From Anaerolinea thermophila UNI-1 (GTDB lineage Bacteria > Chloroflexota > Anaerolineae > Anaerolineales > Anaerolineaceae), in the NCBI RefSeq assembly GCF_000199675.1, contig NC_014960.1, positions 930,001 through 994,000 of the forward strand: a DNA stretch of 64,000 bases, written 5' to 3'. Positions 17,092 to 24,406 of this stretch are shown in pieces (position 1 is the stretch's first letter; each line of letters begins with the position of its first letter). Below the pieces are notes generated by a model. The model was given only the letters and a program-made list of their open reading frames with translations. It had not been told where the DNA came from and searched no databases. Made by a program: the position numbers and the translations under genes.

Positions 17092-17097
17092 CTATCA
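17092..17097 (+). repeat. Target-site duplication, left copy
   Basis: CTATCA directly flanks the left inverted repeat and is repeated at 18340-18345 directly after the right one. Six bases is short for IS4-family elements, but it is an exact match at both ends. Confidence 0.6.
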
Positions 17098-17123
17098 CTG
17101 AAGTTCGGACATGAGTTAGGACA
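17098..17123 (+). repeat. Left terminal inverted repeat of the IS
   Basis: Begins CTGAAGTTCGGACATG. Compared with the reverse complement of the right end, it differs at three positions, all G/A transitions. Confidence 0.8.
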
Positions 17124-17137
17124 TATGGATGTATAAA

Positions 17138-17189
17138 GAGCCTCACAACCGATACTTATAGTTCGCAAAAACCTATCGGTAGGAGGCTC
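17138..17189 (+). promoter_or_regulatory. Fold-back hairpin hiding the transposase ribosome site
   Basis: GAGCCTC (17138-17144) pairs with GAGGCTC (17183-17189), and ACCGATA (17148-17154) pairs with TATCGGT (17174-17180). The stem buries the AGGAGG ribosome site at 17181-17186. A candidate -10 box TATAGT (17157-17162) lies inside the loop. Transcripts from that promoter would lack the left arm and be translatable, whereas read-through transcripts from outside would fold and be silent. This arrangement is known from IS10 and IS50; its action here is inferred. Confidence 0.6.
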
Positions 17190-17192
17190 CAC

Positions 17193-18332
17193 ATGGATAA
17201 GGATATCCCGATGCGGTCTTTCATGCAGCAGTTTTTTGATGATGAAACCATTGCTGACAAAGCGGCAGAAATTGGGCAAGCCATGCTGGCAGCCCGCTCG
17301 TTGCAGCTGACGGAGATTGCGGTCAAAATGCGCGGCAGCAGCGCAGCCAGTTACAAACGCATCCAGCGCTTTCTGCGAGGGATTGACCCGCGCGCCATGC
17401 TATGGCGTCTGTTTTGTGAACAAGCCGAGTATGTGATGGGCGACCCGACCGAGATCGAGCGTCCGCAAGCGCGGAAGACGGAGTATGTTGGCACGCTCAA
17501 AGACGGCAAGACCAAAGGCTTCTGGATGTTGCTGCTGGCTACACCGTATCGAGGCCGGGCGATTCCCTGCGGCTTGTTGACTTACTCGTCCAGGACGATT
17601 GGGGCGGGTCTCTCGTCGCGCAATTTGAACCATGTCCGTGCGTTCGCTGAACTAAAAGACCTGTTGGGGGAGCGTCCGTTGGTGTTGGATCGCGAGTTCA
17701 GTTACCTCGAATTGTTGCTCCATCTGGTCGAAGAGGGAGTGAACTTTGTTTTTCGGCTGAACCAGGGCAGCCACCCGCCCAAGTTCTGGGATGCAGACGG
17801 CAAGGAAGTGGTCTTATCGCTCTCGCCCGGCGAAAAGGTCAGCCACTCGGCGCTGTGGTACAAGGGCAAGGTGTGCGTCAACCTGATCGGCGTGTGGAAA
17901 AAAGGCTTAGCTGAACCGCTGTGGGTGATGACCAACCTCGAGCCCGAGCGGGCGTGGCAAATCTATCTCTCGCGAATGAAAATCGAGCAAACCTTCCGCG
18001 ATTTGAAGGGACTGCTGGGAATGACCCGGCTGATGAACAAGCGGCAAGAGAACATGGAAAAAATGCTGGCACTCCTGCTATTGGTTTATGCCATTGCTCT
18101 CCTGGTTGGGGAAAACCTGCGAGACCGCCTGTATGGGCTGCCGACCCACCCACAGGAGCGTGTTGATCTCGTTCCGCACCAGATAGGCAAGAAATGGCGT
18201 CGCTATTCCGGTTTGTTTATTTTGCTCAATCAGAAACGGCGACTTCCAACCCGTGAGTGGCAAGCAATTATCAACTGTGCCTTGCAATCGTTCGCTGCTA
18301 TCGTTCACCCCCCTGTCCCAACTCATGTCTGA
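17193..18332 (+). CDS. IS4-family transposase
   Basis: A 379-residue DDE transposase. The second catalytic Asp is seen in RPLVLDREFSYLE. The IS4 signature Y-(2)-R-(3)-E-(6)-K is exact in YLSRMKIEQTFRDLKG, with the third catalytic residue as Glu. The first Asp probably lies upstream around KTEYVGTLKDGKTKGF; this one I could not place with certainty. A strong AGGAGG site precedes the ATG. The stop codon lies inside the right inverted repeat. Confidence 0.92.
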   Translation: MDKDIPMRSFMQQFFDDETIADKAAEIGQAMLAARSLQLTEIAVKMRGSSAASYKRIQRFLRGIDPRAMLWRLFCEQAEYVMGDPTEIERPQARKTEYVGTLKDGKTKGFWMLLLATPYRGRAIPCGLLTYSSRTIGAGLSSRNLNHVRAFAELKDLLGERPLVLDREFSYLELLLHLVEEGVNFVFRLNQGSHPPKFWDADGKEVVLSLSPGEKVSHSALWYKGKVCVNLIGVWKKGLAEPLWVMTNLEPERAWQIYLSRMKIEQTFRDLKGLLGMTRLMNKRQENMEKMLALLLLVYAIALLVGENLRDRLYGLPTHPQERVDLVPHQIGKKWRRYSGLFILLNQKRRLPTREWQAIINCALQSFAAIVHPPVPTHV

Positions 18333-18339
18333 ATTTCAG
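18314..18339 (-). repeat. Right terminal inverted repeat of the IS
   Basis: Inverted partner of 17098-17123 (23 of 26 bases). The transposase stop falls within it. Confidence 0.8.
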
Positions 18340-18345
18340 CTATCA
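18340..18345 (+). repeat. Target-site duplication, right copy
   Basis: CTATCA, identical to 17092-17097. It lies only three bases before the -35 box of the phasin promoter. Confidence 0.6.
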
Positions 18346-18348
18346 TAC

Positions 18349-18376
18349 TTGACGAAATGACGCATTGCGTTATAAT
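18349..18376 (+). promoter_or_regulatory. Strong sigma-70-type promoter of phasin-phaR
   Basis: TTGACG (18349-18354), 16-base spacer, TATAAT (18371-18376). The spacer contains the first copy of the palindromic operator, and the second copy follows the start-site region, so a bound repressor would block polymerase. Confidence 0.8.
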
Positions 18377-18398
18377 GAAAATTGACGCATTGCGTTAT
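18358..18398. promoter_or_regulatory. Tandem palindromic operators in the phasin-phaR promoter
   Basis: TGACGCATTGCGTTAT occurs twice, at 18358-18373 and 18383-18398, with a 25-base period. Each contains the perfect palindrome ACGCA-T-TGCGT. PhaR proteins studied in Proteobacteria bind TGC/GCA-rich sites and repress phasin genes, so the adjacent PhaR is the likely ligand; a TetR-type regulator encoded elsewhere is the alternative. Confidence 0.75.
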
Positions 18399-18418
18399 TT
18401 CTTGTTGGAGGTGAAAAA

Positions 18419-18754
18419 ATGTCTGAGGAAAAGAAATCTCGGGGGACGTTGTATGATGTCACCCGCACCATTCTTCTGGCGGCGGTGGGGGCGGCTTCGC
18501 TGGCACAGGACGAACTGACCCATTTTGTGGATCGTCTGGTGGAACGCGGTGAGATGGCAGAAGCCGATGCCCGCAAACTGGTCAAGGAGGTGATGGATCG
18601 ACGGGAACGTCTGGAGCGCGAACGCAAACAGCAAATGGAGAAACAAGCCGCAGGCGAAGCGGTGACCAAAGCCGACATTGAAGCCCTGACGGCGCGCATT
18701 GCCGAATTGAGCCGTCAAATTGAAGAGTTGAAAAAGGCACAGGGCGGTTCCTAA
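18419..18754 (+). CDS. Phasin-like granule-associated protein
   Basis: A 111-residue, highly charged alpha-helical protein. It resembles small phasin-family (poly(hydroxyalkanoate) granule-associated) proteins: a short hydrophobic patch (TILLAAVGAASLAQDE) followed by a long amphipathic coil with heptad-like Glu/Arg/Lys and a C-terminal coiled coil (IEALTARIAELSRQIEEL). GGAGGTG lies six bases before the ATG. PhaR starts immediately after its stop. The pairing with PhaR supports a role at a carbon-storage granule surface or an analogous hydrophobic body; no PHA synthase is in the window. Confidence 0.75.
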   Translation: MSEEKKSRGTLYDVTRTILLAAVGAASLAQDELTHFVDRLVERGEMAEADARKLVKEVMDRRERLERERKQQMEKQAAGEAVTKADIEALTARIAELSRQIEELKKAQGGS

Positions 18755-19282
18755 ATGCCTCTCATCAAGCGATACCACAACCGCAAACTGTACGACACCG
18801 CCAGTCGAAGTTATGTGACCCTGGAACAAATTGCCCGCATGGTGCGCCGCGGCGAGGACGTCCGGGTAGTGGATCATGAAAGTGGGAGTGATATTACCTC
18901 GCTGGTGTTTATGCAGATTTTGCTGGAAGAACAGAAGCGGGTAGGGGAACTTTTTCCGCAGGTGGTGCTTTTGCGTTTGTTGCGCTCCGGTGAGGACACT
19001 CTTGATGCCTTGCGCGAGCGCTTGCTTGCTGCTTTTGACCCGCAGGGGTTTCTCCATCATGCGGTACGGCGTCGCATTCGCCAAGGGGTAGAACAGGGAG
19101 AGATTTCTCCCCCTGAGGCAGAAAAATTTTTGCGGATGTGGTTTGGCGAATCCTCTCTGGAAGAATTTCCCGCTGAACCGACGTCTTCATCCGGGAAGGA
19201 CACTCTGGAGCAGTTGCAGACTCAATTGCGTGCGCTGGAAGATGAACTTCAGCGTTTGCAAAATTCGCTGCAGAAGTCCTAG
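18755..19282 (+). CDS. phaR: PHA accumulation regulator-like DNA-binding protein
   Basis: A 175-residue protein whose first 60 residues match the PHB/PHA accumulation regulator DNA-binding domain (IKRYHNRKLYDTASRSYVTL, then EDVRVVDHESGSDITSLVF). In known systems PhaR represses phasin genes and is released by binding to nascent polyester. The middle part keeps helices typical of the family and the end (LEQLQTQLRALEDELQRL) is a coiled coil. The ATG abuts the phasin stop. Co-transcription with the phasin behind two identical palindromes suggests autoregulation. Confidence 0.85.
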   Translation: MPLIKRYHNRKLYDTASRSYVTLEQIARMVRRGEDVRVVDHESGSDITSLVFMQILLEEQKRVGELFPQVVLLRLLRSGEDTLDALRERLLAAFDPQGFLHHAVRRRIRQGVEQGEISPPEAEKFLRMWFGESSLEEFPAEPTSSSGKDTLEQLQTQLRALEDELQRLQNSLQKS

Positions 19283-19286
19283 ACCT

Positions 19287-20063
19287 TCACCGCTGAGCGG
19301 CAATCTCCCGGCGAATCTCGTTTAAAAAATGGGGGGTATTGAGCCGACGTTCCAATAAGTAGGTGAAATACCCCTCTAAGATCGTTTCCATTTCGTTTCG
19401 CTCTGCCGGGGAAGGCTGAGCGCGTTGAGCCGCTTCAAAGGTGGAACGTTGCAGGTGGCGCAGGTATTTCAGGGTGTTGAGACTGATGCCTTTGGCGGTA
19501 GGCACCTGCGGGGCGCACCGTGGGCAGATAACTCCCCCTTCCTGATAGTCGAAGAATTGGTTTTCGGGCTGGATTTCTTTCCCACAGCGCAAACAGGTGA
19601 AGAGTTGGGGGCGAAATCCTGTCAGGTCCAGTAATCGCAGGTGATAATACTGCACCGCAATGAAGGGGTCTTCCAGCGTGGCAATGCGGGAGAGAGTATG
19701 TACCAGCAGTTGAAAGAGCGCCGGGTTCTCTCCATCATCCGAAGTAAAGCGGTCGAGCAATTCGATGACCAGGGCGGCGTAAGCCGTACGCAACAAATCG
19801 GCTCGAATGGAGAGGAAGGCGTTCAGCGTTTCTGCCTGCGTGACGATCCAGAAATCTTTGCCCTGTGCCAGCAAAACCTTCACGTGGGTAAAGGGTTCCA
19901 GATGCCCGGCTTTGCGCGAAAGCATTTTGCGCGCCCCTTTGGCTAAGGCGCGCACCTTACCCTGCTCACGGGTGAACAGGACCAGCACCCGGTCGGCTTC
20001 TCCCCAGTCAGAGTGGCGCAGGACCACGGCTTCGACAGAAAGCGTTCGAGGTGGGGTGGGCAT
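19287..20063 (-). CDS. recO: DNA repair protein RecO
   Basis: A 258-residue RecO, which anneals single strands and loads RecA with RecFR in recombinational repair. It has the N-terminal OB fold (VEAVVLRHSDWGEADRVLVL, then KVRALAKGARK) and a central zinc site from two Cys pairs (CLRCGKEI and CPRCAPQ). Length is normal. It is convergent with phaR, four bases apart, with no visible terminator between. Confidence 0.93.
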   Translation of the reverse strand: MPTPPRTLSVEAVVLRHSDWGEADRVLVLFTREQGKVRALAKGARKMLSRKAGHLEPFTHVKVLLAQGKDFWIVTQAETLNAFLSIRADLLRTAYAALVIELLDRFTSDDGENPALFQLLVHTLSRIATLEDPFIAVQYYHLRLLDLTGFRPQLFTCLRCGKEIQPENQFFDYQEGGVICPRCAPQVPTAKGISLNTLKYLRHLQRSTFEAAQRAQPSPAERNEMETILEGYFTYLLERRLNTPHFLNEIRREIAAQR

Positions 20064-20079
20064 CTTATTGGGATAAACT

Positions 20080-20496
20080 TCAAGGCTCTTGCGGTGGCAA
20101 TTGTTTGGAGGTAAATGCCCCTGGAAGCAAATCGCTTACGGTGGTTTCCAGGTGAACCGTACCCTGTTCATCCACAACGATGACCTGAATATCCAGCCCA
20201 AACTCTGCCAGTACCTGCCGGCAGGACCCGCAGGGGGTACCGCCGTTCGCCGTAGCCACGGCAATAGCCACAAACCTGCGTTCTCCCTCGGATACGGCTT
20301 TGAAGACTGCTGTGCGTTCGGCGCACATGGTCACAGGATAAGCGGCGTTTTCCACGTTCACGCCGTCGTAAATCTTCCCTGAGTCTGTGAGCAGTGCCGC
20401 ACCCACCCGATAGTTTGAGTAAGGCGCGTAAGCCCAGCGCCGAGCCTGAAGTGCGGTTTGAATGAGAGTTTGCTTTTGTTCATCGCTCAATTTCAT
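20080..20496 (-). CDS. cdd: Cytidine deaminase
   Basis: A 138-residue zinc deaminase converting cytidine or deoxycytidine to the uridine forms. The zinc/catalytic motifs are CAERTAVFKA and PCGSCRQVL, with YSNYRVGAALL for substrate contact. The start at MKLSDEQK was chosen for its GGAG site; an in-frame ATG five codons upstream is possible. It overlaps the end of the CorC-like gene by 17 bases, so the two share an mRNA with glmU upstream. Confidence 0.94.
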   Translation of the reverse strand: MKLSDEQKQTLIQTALQARRWAYAPYSNYRVGAALLTDSGKIYDGVNVENAAYPVTMCAERTAVFKAVSEGERRFVAIAVATANGGTPCGSCRQVLAEFGLDIQVIVVDEQGTVHLETTVSDLLPGAFTSKQLPPQEP

Positions 20497-21775
20497 GGTC
20501 GTTTTCTCCATGTACAGAATGCTCATCGGAAACAGGATGGATGCGTGTTGCCCTCACCTTACGGATGCGCCTGCCGGTGACTTGTTCCACCTTTAACAGC
20601 ACACCCTCAATCTGAACCGTCTCCCCACCTGTAGGTACCTGACCGATCAACCCATACATCAACCCGCCGATGGTATCGGCAAGGTCTTTTTCAATGTGCG
20701 TACCCATGATTTCGTTAAAGTCATCCAGATCAATGCGTGCCTGAAACAGATATTCATCCTCTGAAATTTTCTGATAGGGTTGTTCTTCACTTTGATCGTA
20801 CTCGTCGCGAATCTCCCCCACAATTTCCTCAACGATATCTTCCAGTGTCACCAACCCTGCCACGCCGCCGTATTCATCTACCACAATTGCCATGTGGATG
20901 CGCTGTTCCTGCATTTCTTCCAGCAAATCCTTGACATGTTTGGCTTCCGGGACAAAGTACGCCGGACGCAGGATATTCCGCAGGCTCTCCAACGTTTGAC
21001 CTTCTTCAGGACGCACTTTCAGCAGGTCTTTGGCGTACAACAGCCCGATGATGTTGTCCACCGTTTCTTCGTACACAGGCAAGCGGGAATGCCCCGTCCG
21101 GGTGAGGATTTGGATAACCTCTTCCAGGGGGGTTTGAATCTCCACTGCCGACATGTCAATACGTGGCACCATGATTTCGCGGCATAGTTTCTCGCCAAAA
21201 TGGAAAATGGAGTAGATCATCTCCCGTTCGTCCTGATCCAGGCTACCCTCTGGTTCACCTTCTTTCACCCAGGTACGCAATTCGCTTTCGGTCACCGAGA
21301 TAAAGCGTTGCTGGAGTGCCTGCGGGGAGCCCAGCAAGTGCAACAGGGGGGTGGTTAAGGGACTGAAGAGTCCATCCAGAAAACGGGCAAGCGGGGTAAA
21401 ACGGATTGTCCATTCTTCGGCATGCTCCAGCACGCCTCCCTCCACCAGGTGTTCCAGGAACAGTACGATCAACCCAATCAGGACAAGACCCAACAACCAG
21501 AGTTCCATTCTTGCCTGAGGGAAGAGGTTTTGCATGAGCATCAAGCCGAGAAAAATGATAAACAGATGTGTCCAGAAAAGCATTACCCGCACAGTGGTGC
21601 GCAGGCGGGGCTTTTGCAGGACCGCAATGCTATCCCGTACCTTCTCGGGGCGTTCTTCACCCATTTCCATTAAAGAAGGCAGGCGGGCATTGATCACACT
21701 TCCTCGCACTGCCGAAAAAAGCAGATCCAGAAGAATGGCCCCAATGAGAAAGGCAACCAGAACTGAAACCATCAT
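20480..21775 (-). CDS. CorC/HlyC-family membrane protein with CBS pair
   Basis: A 431-residue protein: N-terminal membrane region of three to four helices (DUF21/CNNM type), a CBS pair (about 205-330, including IMVPRIDMSAVEIQ and IAIVVDEYGGVAGLVTLEDI) and a C-terminal CorC_HlyC domain (about 345-420, FNEIMGTHIEK, ADTIGGLMYGLIGQVP). Related proteins act in Mg2+/Co2+ handling. Its ATG overlaps the glmU stop in ATGA, and its end overlaps cdd. Confidence 0.9.
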   Translation of the reverse strand: MMVSVLVAFLIGAILLDLLFSAVRGSVINARLPSLMEMGEERPEKVRDSIAVLQKPRLRTTVRVMLFWTHLFIIFLGLMLMQNLFPQARMELWLLGLVLIGLIVLFLEHLVEGGVLEHAEEWTIRFTPLARFLDGLFSPLTTPLLHLLGSPQALQQRFISVTESELRTWVKEGEPEGSLDQDEREMIYSIFHFGEKLCREIMVPRIDMSAVEIQTPLEEVIQILTRTGHSRLPVYEETVDNIIGLLYAKDLLKVRPEEGQTLESLRNILRPAYFVPEAKHVKDLLEEMQEQRIHMAIVVDEYGGVAGLVTLEDIVEEIVGEIRDEYDQSEEQPYQKISEDEYLFQARIDLDDFNEIMGTHIEKDLADTIGGLMYGLIGQVPTGGETVQIEGVLLKVEQVTGRRIRKVRATRIHPVSDEHSVHGENDHEIER

Positions 21776-23139
21776 TCGCTCTGAGGCGTCCTCTCTTGTG
21801 AGGTTTTCTTGAAGGGACGGGCAGGTACACCTACTACGGTTTCGTCGTCAGGCACATCGTGTGTGACCACTGACCCTGCACCAGTGCGGGCGCGCGCTCC
21901 AATCTTCACCGGCGCCACCAGCATGGTGTCTGACCCGATAAAGGCATCTTCACCGATTTCGGTGCGGTGCTTGTTCTTGCCGTCAAAGTTGCAGGTGATT
22001 GTGCCTGCGCCAATGTTGGTGTGCGCACCGATGATAGCATCGCCGATGTAGGAAAAATGCCCCATGTGTACACCTGGTCCCAGGTAAGAGGCTTTGACCT
22101 CGCCAAAATTGCCCATTTTGACGCCCTTGGCAAGATGGGCTTTGGGACGCAGGTGACAGAAAGGTCCCATGCGTATATCGTCTTCTAGCAGAGAACTTTC
22201 GATGACCGATGCCAGGACGGTGCAGTGGTTTCCTATCTGGCTGTCTTCAATAATGGTATCCGGTCCAAGCACGCAGTTTTCGCCAATGCTGGTCTTTCCA
22301 CGCAGGTAGGTGTTGGGGTAGATGACCGTATCCATGCCAATCGTGACGTCGGCTTCGATGTAAGTAGAAGCAGGATCAATAATAGTCACCCCGGCTTCCA
22401 TCCAGTGGCGGGCAATGCGCTTGCGTAACACGGCTTCGGCTTCCGCAAGGTGCACGCGGGTGTTGATGCCCAGGGCTTCTTCAGGGTCTTTCAGACAAAC
22501 GGCTTGTACCTCCAACCCTTCGGAAACGGCAATCTCTACCAGATCGGTCAGGTAGTATTCCCCTTTGGGTGACCGCTGAATCTTGCGCAGGGCGTCCCAC
22601 AGCCATTCGTTGCGGATGCAGTAGACGCCAGTGTTTAACTCTCGAATGGCGCGCTGTTCCGGGGTTGCTACCGCTTCCTCGACGATGGCGGTTACGCGTC
22701 CCTCCTCGTCCCGGATGATGCGCCCAAAGCCGTGTGGGTCTTCCATTTCCACGGTGAGCAGGGAGAGCGGTCCGCGATTGTTTTTCTGCACCTCAATCAG
22801 GGCGCGCAGGGTCTCCGGGCGCAACAGGGGCATATCCCCGTAGGTAATCAACACCAGATCGCTTTGTCCACGTGCCAGGGCTTCGGCAGACATGACGGCA
22901 TGACCGGTGCCCAACTGTTCTTCCTGTAATGCGGTGCGAACCGATTCGTCCAGCGCGGCGCGCACCTGGTCTGCCTGATGCCCGATGACCACGATGGGAG
23001 GAACATCAGCAACCTGCTGAACGATGCGCAGTGCATGCTGAATTAACGGGCGTCCTGCCAGCGGGTGCAGGACTTTCGGCAGGCGTGAGCGCATCCGTAC
23101 CCCTTGACCCGCGGCGAGAATAACAGGTAAAACTTTCAT
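21772..23139 (-). CDS. glmU: Bifunctional UDP-GlcNAc pyrophosphorylase / GlcN-1-P acetyltransferase
   Basis: A 455-residue GlmU, which makes UDP-N-acetylglucosamine for cell-wall and surface glycans. The N-terminal nucleotidyltransferase shows LAAGQGVRMRSRLPKVLHPLAG and QLGTGHAV. The C-terminal left-handed beta helix has the hexapeptide repeats and acetyltransferase residues (HLRPKAHLAKGVKMGNFGEVK, then GAGTITCNFDGKNKH). Full length. A hairpin and tRNA-Gln lie upstream. Confidence 0.97.
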   Translation of the reverse strand: MKVLPVILAAGQGVRMRSRLPKVLHPLAGRPLIQHALRIVQQVADVPPIVVIGHQADQVRAALDESVRTALQEEQLGTGHAVMSAEALARGQSDLVLITYGDMPLLRPETLRALIEVQKNNRGPLSLLTVEMEDPHGFGRIIRDEEGRVTAIVEEAVATPEQRAIRELNTGVYCIRNEWLWDALRKIQRSPKGEYYLTDLVEIAVSEGLEVQAVCLKDPEEALGINTRVHLAEAEAVLRKRIARHWMEAGVTIIDPASTYIEADVTIGMDTVIYPNTYLRGKTSIGENCVLGPDTIIEDSQIGNHCTVLASVIESSLLEDDIRMGPFCHLRPKAHLAKGVKMGNFGEVKASYLGPGVHMGHFSYIGDAIIGAHTNIGAGTITCNFDGKNKHRTEIGEDAFIGSDTMLVAPVKIGARARTGAGSVVTHDVPDDETVVGVPARPFKKTSQERTPQSE

Positions 23140-23223
23140 GCGTTTTCCATCTCCATGACCAGAGAGTATTTCACCCTCACCCGAAGATGTGGCGGTGAGG
23201 GTGCCTCTTCATTAAATTATAAT

Positions 23224-23258
23224 CCGGTTTTCCTGAAGACGATTGCAGGAAAAACCGG
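23224..23258 (-). terminator. Hairpin downstream of tRNA-Gln
   Basis: CCGGTTTTCCTG (23224-23235) and CAGGAAAAACCGG (23246-23258) form a 12-bp stem with one bulged base and a 10-base loop, 18 bases beyond the tRNA 3' end. The minus-strand continuation is ATTATAATTT, a moderate T/A tract, so this probably ends the tRNA transcript. Confidence 0.6.
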
Positions 23259-23275
23259 AGGGGTAAGAAAACGTG

Positions 23276-23346
23276 CTGGGGCGCCTGGATTCGAACCAAG
23301 ATCCACAGATCCAAAGTCTGGTGTGCTGCCATTGCACCACGCCCCA
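23276..23346 (-). tRNA. tRNA-Gln (anticodon TTG)
   Basis: Read on the minus strand it folds as a cloverleaf: acceptor TGGGGCG pairs with CGCCCCA, the D-arm contains TGGTGCAATGGCA, the anticodon stem-loop is CAGA-CTTTGGA-TCTG with anticodon TTG (reads CAA/CAG as Gln), and the T-arm contains GGTTCGAATCC. The first pair U1-A72 and discriminator G are both identity elements of tRNA-Gln. CCA is not encoded. Confidence 0.95.
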
Positions 23347-23412
23347 ATTGCAGGCTTGATTTTACCCGTTTTTTCGGGGATTGACAATGAAAATCCCCCA
23401 ATTTCGTTAAAG

Positions 23413-23757
23413 TTACTGCAGGCGCAACAGCACCTTTCCTTTATCCCACAACTGTTCCAGGCGGTAATACTCGCGTTGATCTGGAGAGAACAGGTGGATG
23501 ACCACATCTCCCAGGTCAACCACCATCCAGCCGTCATCTGGCAGTCCCTCTACTTTGACATCCAGGTGGAACAGTTTATGGGCGGCTTCGGAAACGCTTT
23601 CAACCAGACTTTCAATCATACGGTTGCTGGTGCCGTTGCAGAAAATGAAGTAATCGGCAAAGACGGCAATTTCGTGGATGTCCATTAAGACAATTTGTTC
23701 GCCTTTCTTTTCTTCGAGCGCGTGCACCATCGCGCGGGCAATTTCCAGTGCGTCCAG
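23413..23757 (-). CDS. rsfS: Ribosomal silencing factor RsfS (probable CTG start)
   Basis: A RsfS/YbeB/Iojap protein which binds ribosomal protein uL14 and blocks subunit joining when nutrients are scarce. The core motifs are clear: VLMDIHEIAVFADYFIFCNGTSNRM in two adjacent parts, then DDGWMVVDLGDVVIHLFSP and YYRLEQLW. The first ATG (23730, 105 residues) has no ribosome site and cuts into the first family helix. In frame upstream, CTG at 23757 gives LDALEIARAMVHALEEKK, which fits the family N-terminus, with GAGG six bases upstream and an in-frame TGA just before. I favour CTG (114 residues). Confidence 0.88.
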   Translation of the reverse strand: MDALEIARAMVHALEEKKGEQIVLMDIHEIAVFADYFIFCNGTSNRMIESLVESVSEAAHKLFHLDVKVEGLPDDGWMVVDLGDVVIHLFSPDQREYYRLEQLWDKGKVLLRLQ

Positions 23758-23824
23758 ATTTCACCTCGCTTTGAAAAAGATTAGATTGAGTACGATTCTA
23801 GCATAACTTCACGGCTTTTACTGC

Positions 23825-24403
23825 CTATCGTTTTAAGGGCGCGGTGAAAAGCGGTGTATATACCGAACCGCCGGGCTGTAAATCACTGCGGTACAGGCGG
23901 ATTTCGGTCACACGAACCACACCTAAATCGCCTACATGGGTATCGAACAGTGCATCGGCAATCTGGCGCAGTTCCAGCGCAGTGACGTTTTGAGAGACTC
24001 GCCCCAATGTGAGATGCGGGCTGTATTCGCGCTCTTCTACCGGGTATCCGAGGACGGCAGTTTCCTGATCTACACAGCGCTGCAGGTCCATCAGGGCAGG
24101 GGGAGCATGGACCCCCACCCAGATCACGCGAGGACGTTGTTTGGATGGGAAGGCGCCCAAACTGCCTACCGAAAACTGCATGGGGCTATGTCGCAAGGCT
24201 TCCTGCCGGAGCATCTGGGTCAGGGTGTTCAGATTGTTGGGCGAGACGTTGCCAAGAAACTTCAGGGTTAAGTGAATGTTTTGCGGGGGCACCCATCGCA
24301 CCGCCCGCGGGGTTTTCTTTTTGAGAGAGTCCATGATCTCTCCCAATTTGTGTCGCAGGTCTTCAGGTAAGTCAATGGCAATAAAAGCACGAATAGCGTT
24401 CAT
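23825..24403 (-). CDS. thpR: RNA 2',3'-cyclic phosphodiesterase (ThpR/LigT)
   Basis: A 192-residue 2H phosphoesterase. Both catalytic HxTx motifs are present: NIHLTLKFLG near residue 43 and SPHLTLGRV near residue 132. The enzyme opens 2',3'-cyclic phosphate ends of RNA, and related forms ligate tRNA halves in vitro. Its ATG is four bases after the copper-chaperone stop, so it is co-transcribed with that gene. Confidence 0.93.
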   Translation of the reverse strand: MNAIRAFIAIDLPEDLRHKLGEIMDSLKKKTPRAVRWVPPQNIHLTLKFLGNVSPNNLNTLTQMLRQEALRHSPMQFSVGSLGAFPSKQRPRVIWVGVHAPPALMDLQRCVDQETAVLGYPVEEREYSPHLTLGRVSQNVTALELRQIADALFDTHVGDLGVVRVTEIRLYRSDLQPGGSVYTPLFTAPLKR

Positions 24404-24406
24404 CTC

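Larger units (their letters stand above)
17098..18339 (+). mobile_element. Intact IS4-family insertion sequence (1242 bp)
   Basis: The element is bounded by 26-bp imperfect inverted repeats (17098-17123 and 18314-18339) matching at 23 of 26 positions, both starting CTGAA and sharing GACATGAGTT. It is flanked by the direct repeat CTATCA. One full-length transposase fills it. It lies in the intergenic region between the divergent diguanylate cyclase and phasin genes, with its transposase pointing towards the phasin-phaR pair. Structure and open frame are intact, so it may be active or only recently fixed. Confidence 0.88.

Noticed and set aside
23172..23203. Inverted repeat CACCCTCACC...GGTGAGGGTG between glmU and tRNA-Gln
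   Set aside because: A good 10-bp stem but no T-tract on either strand and not directly after a gene on the coding strand; could be a structural or chance element, so not called a terminator.
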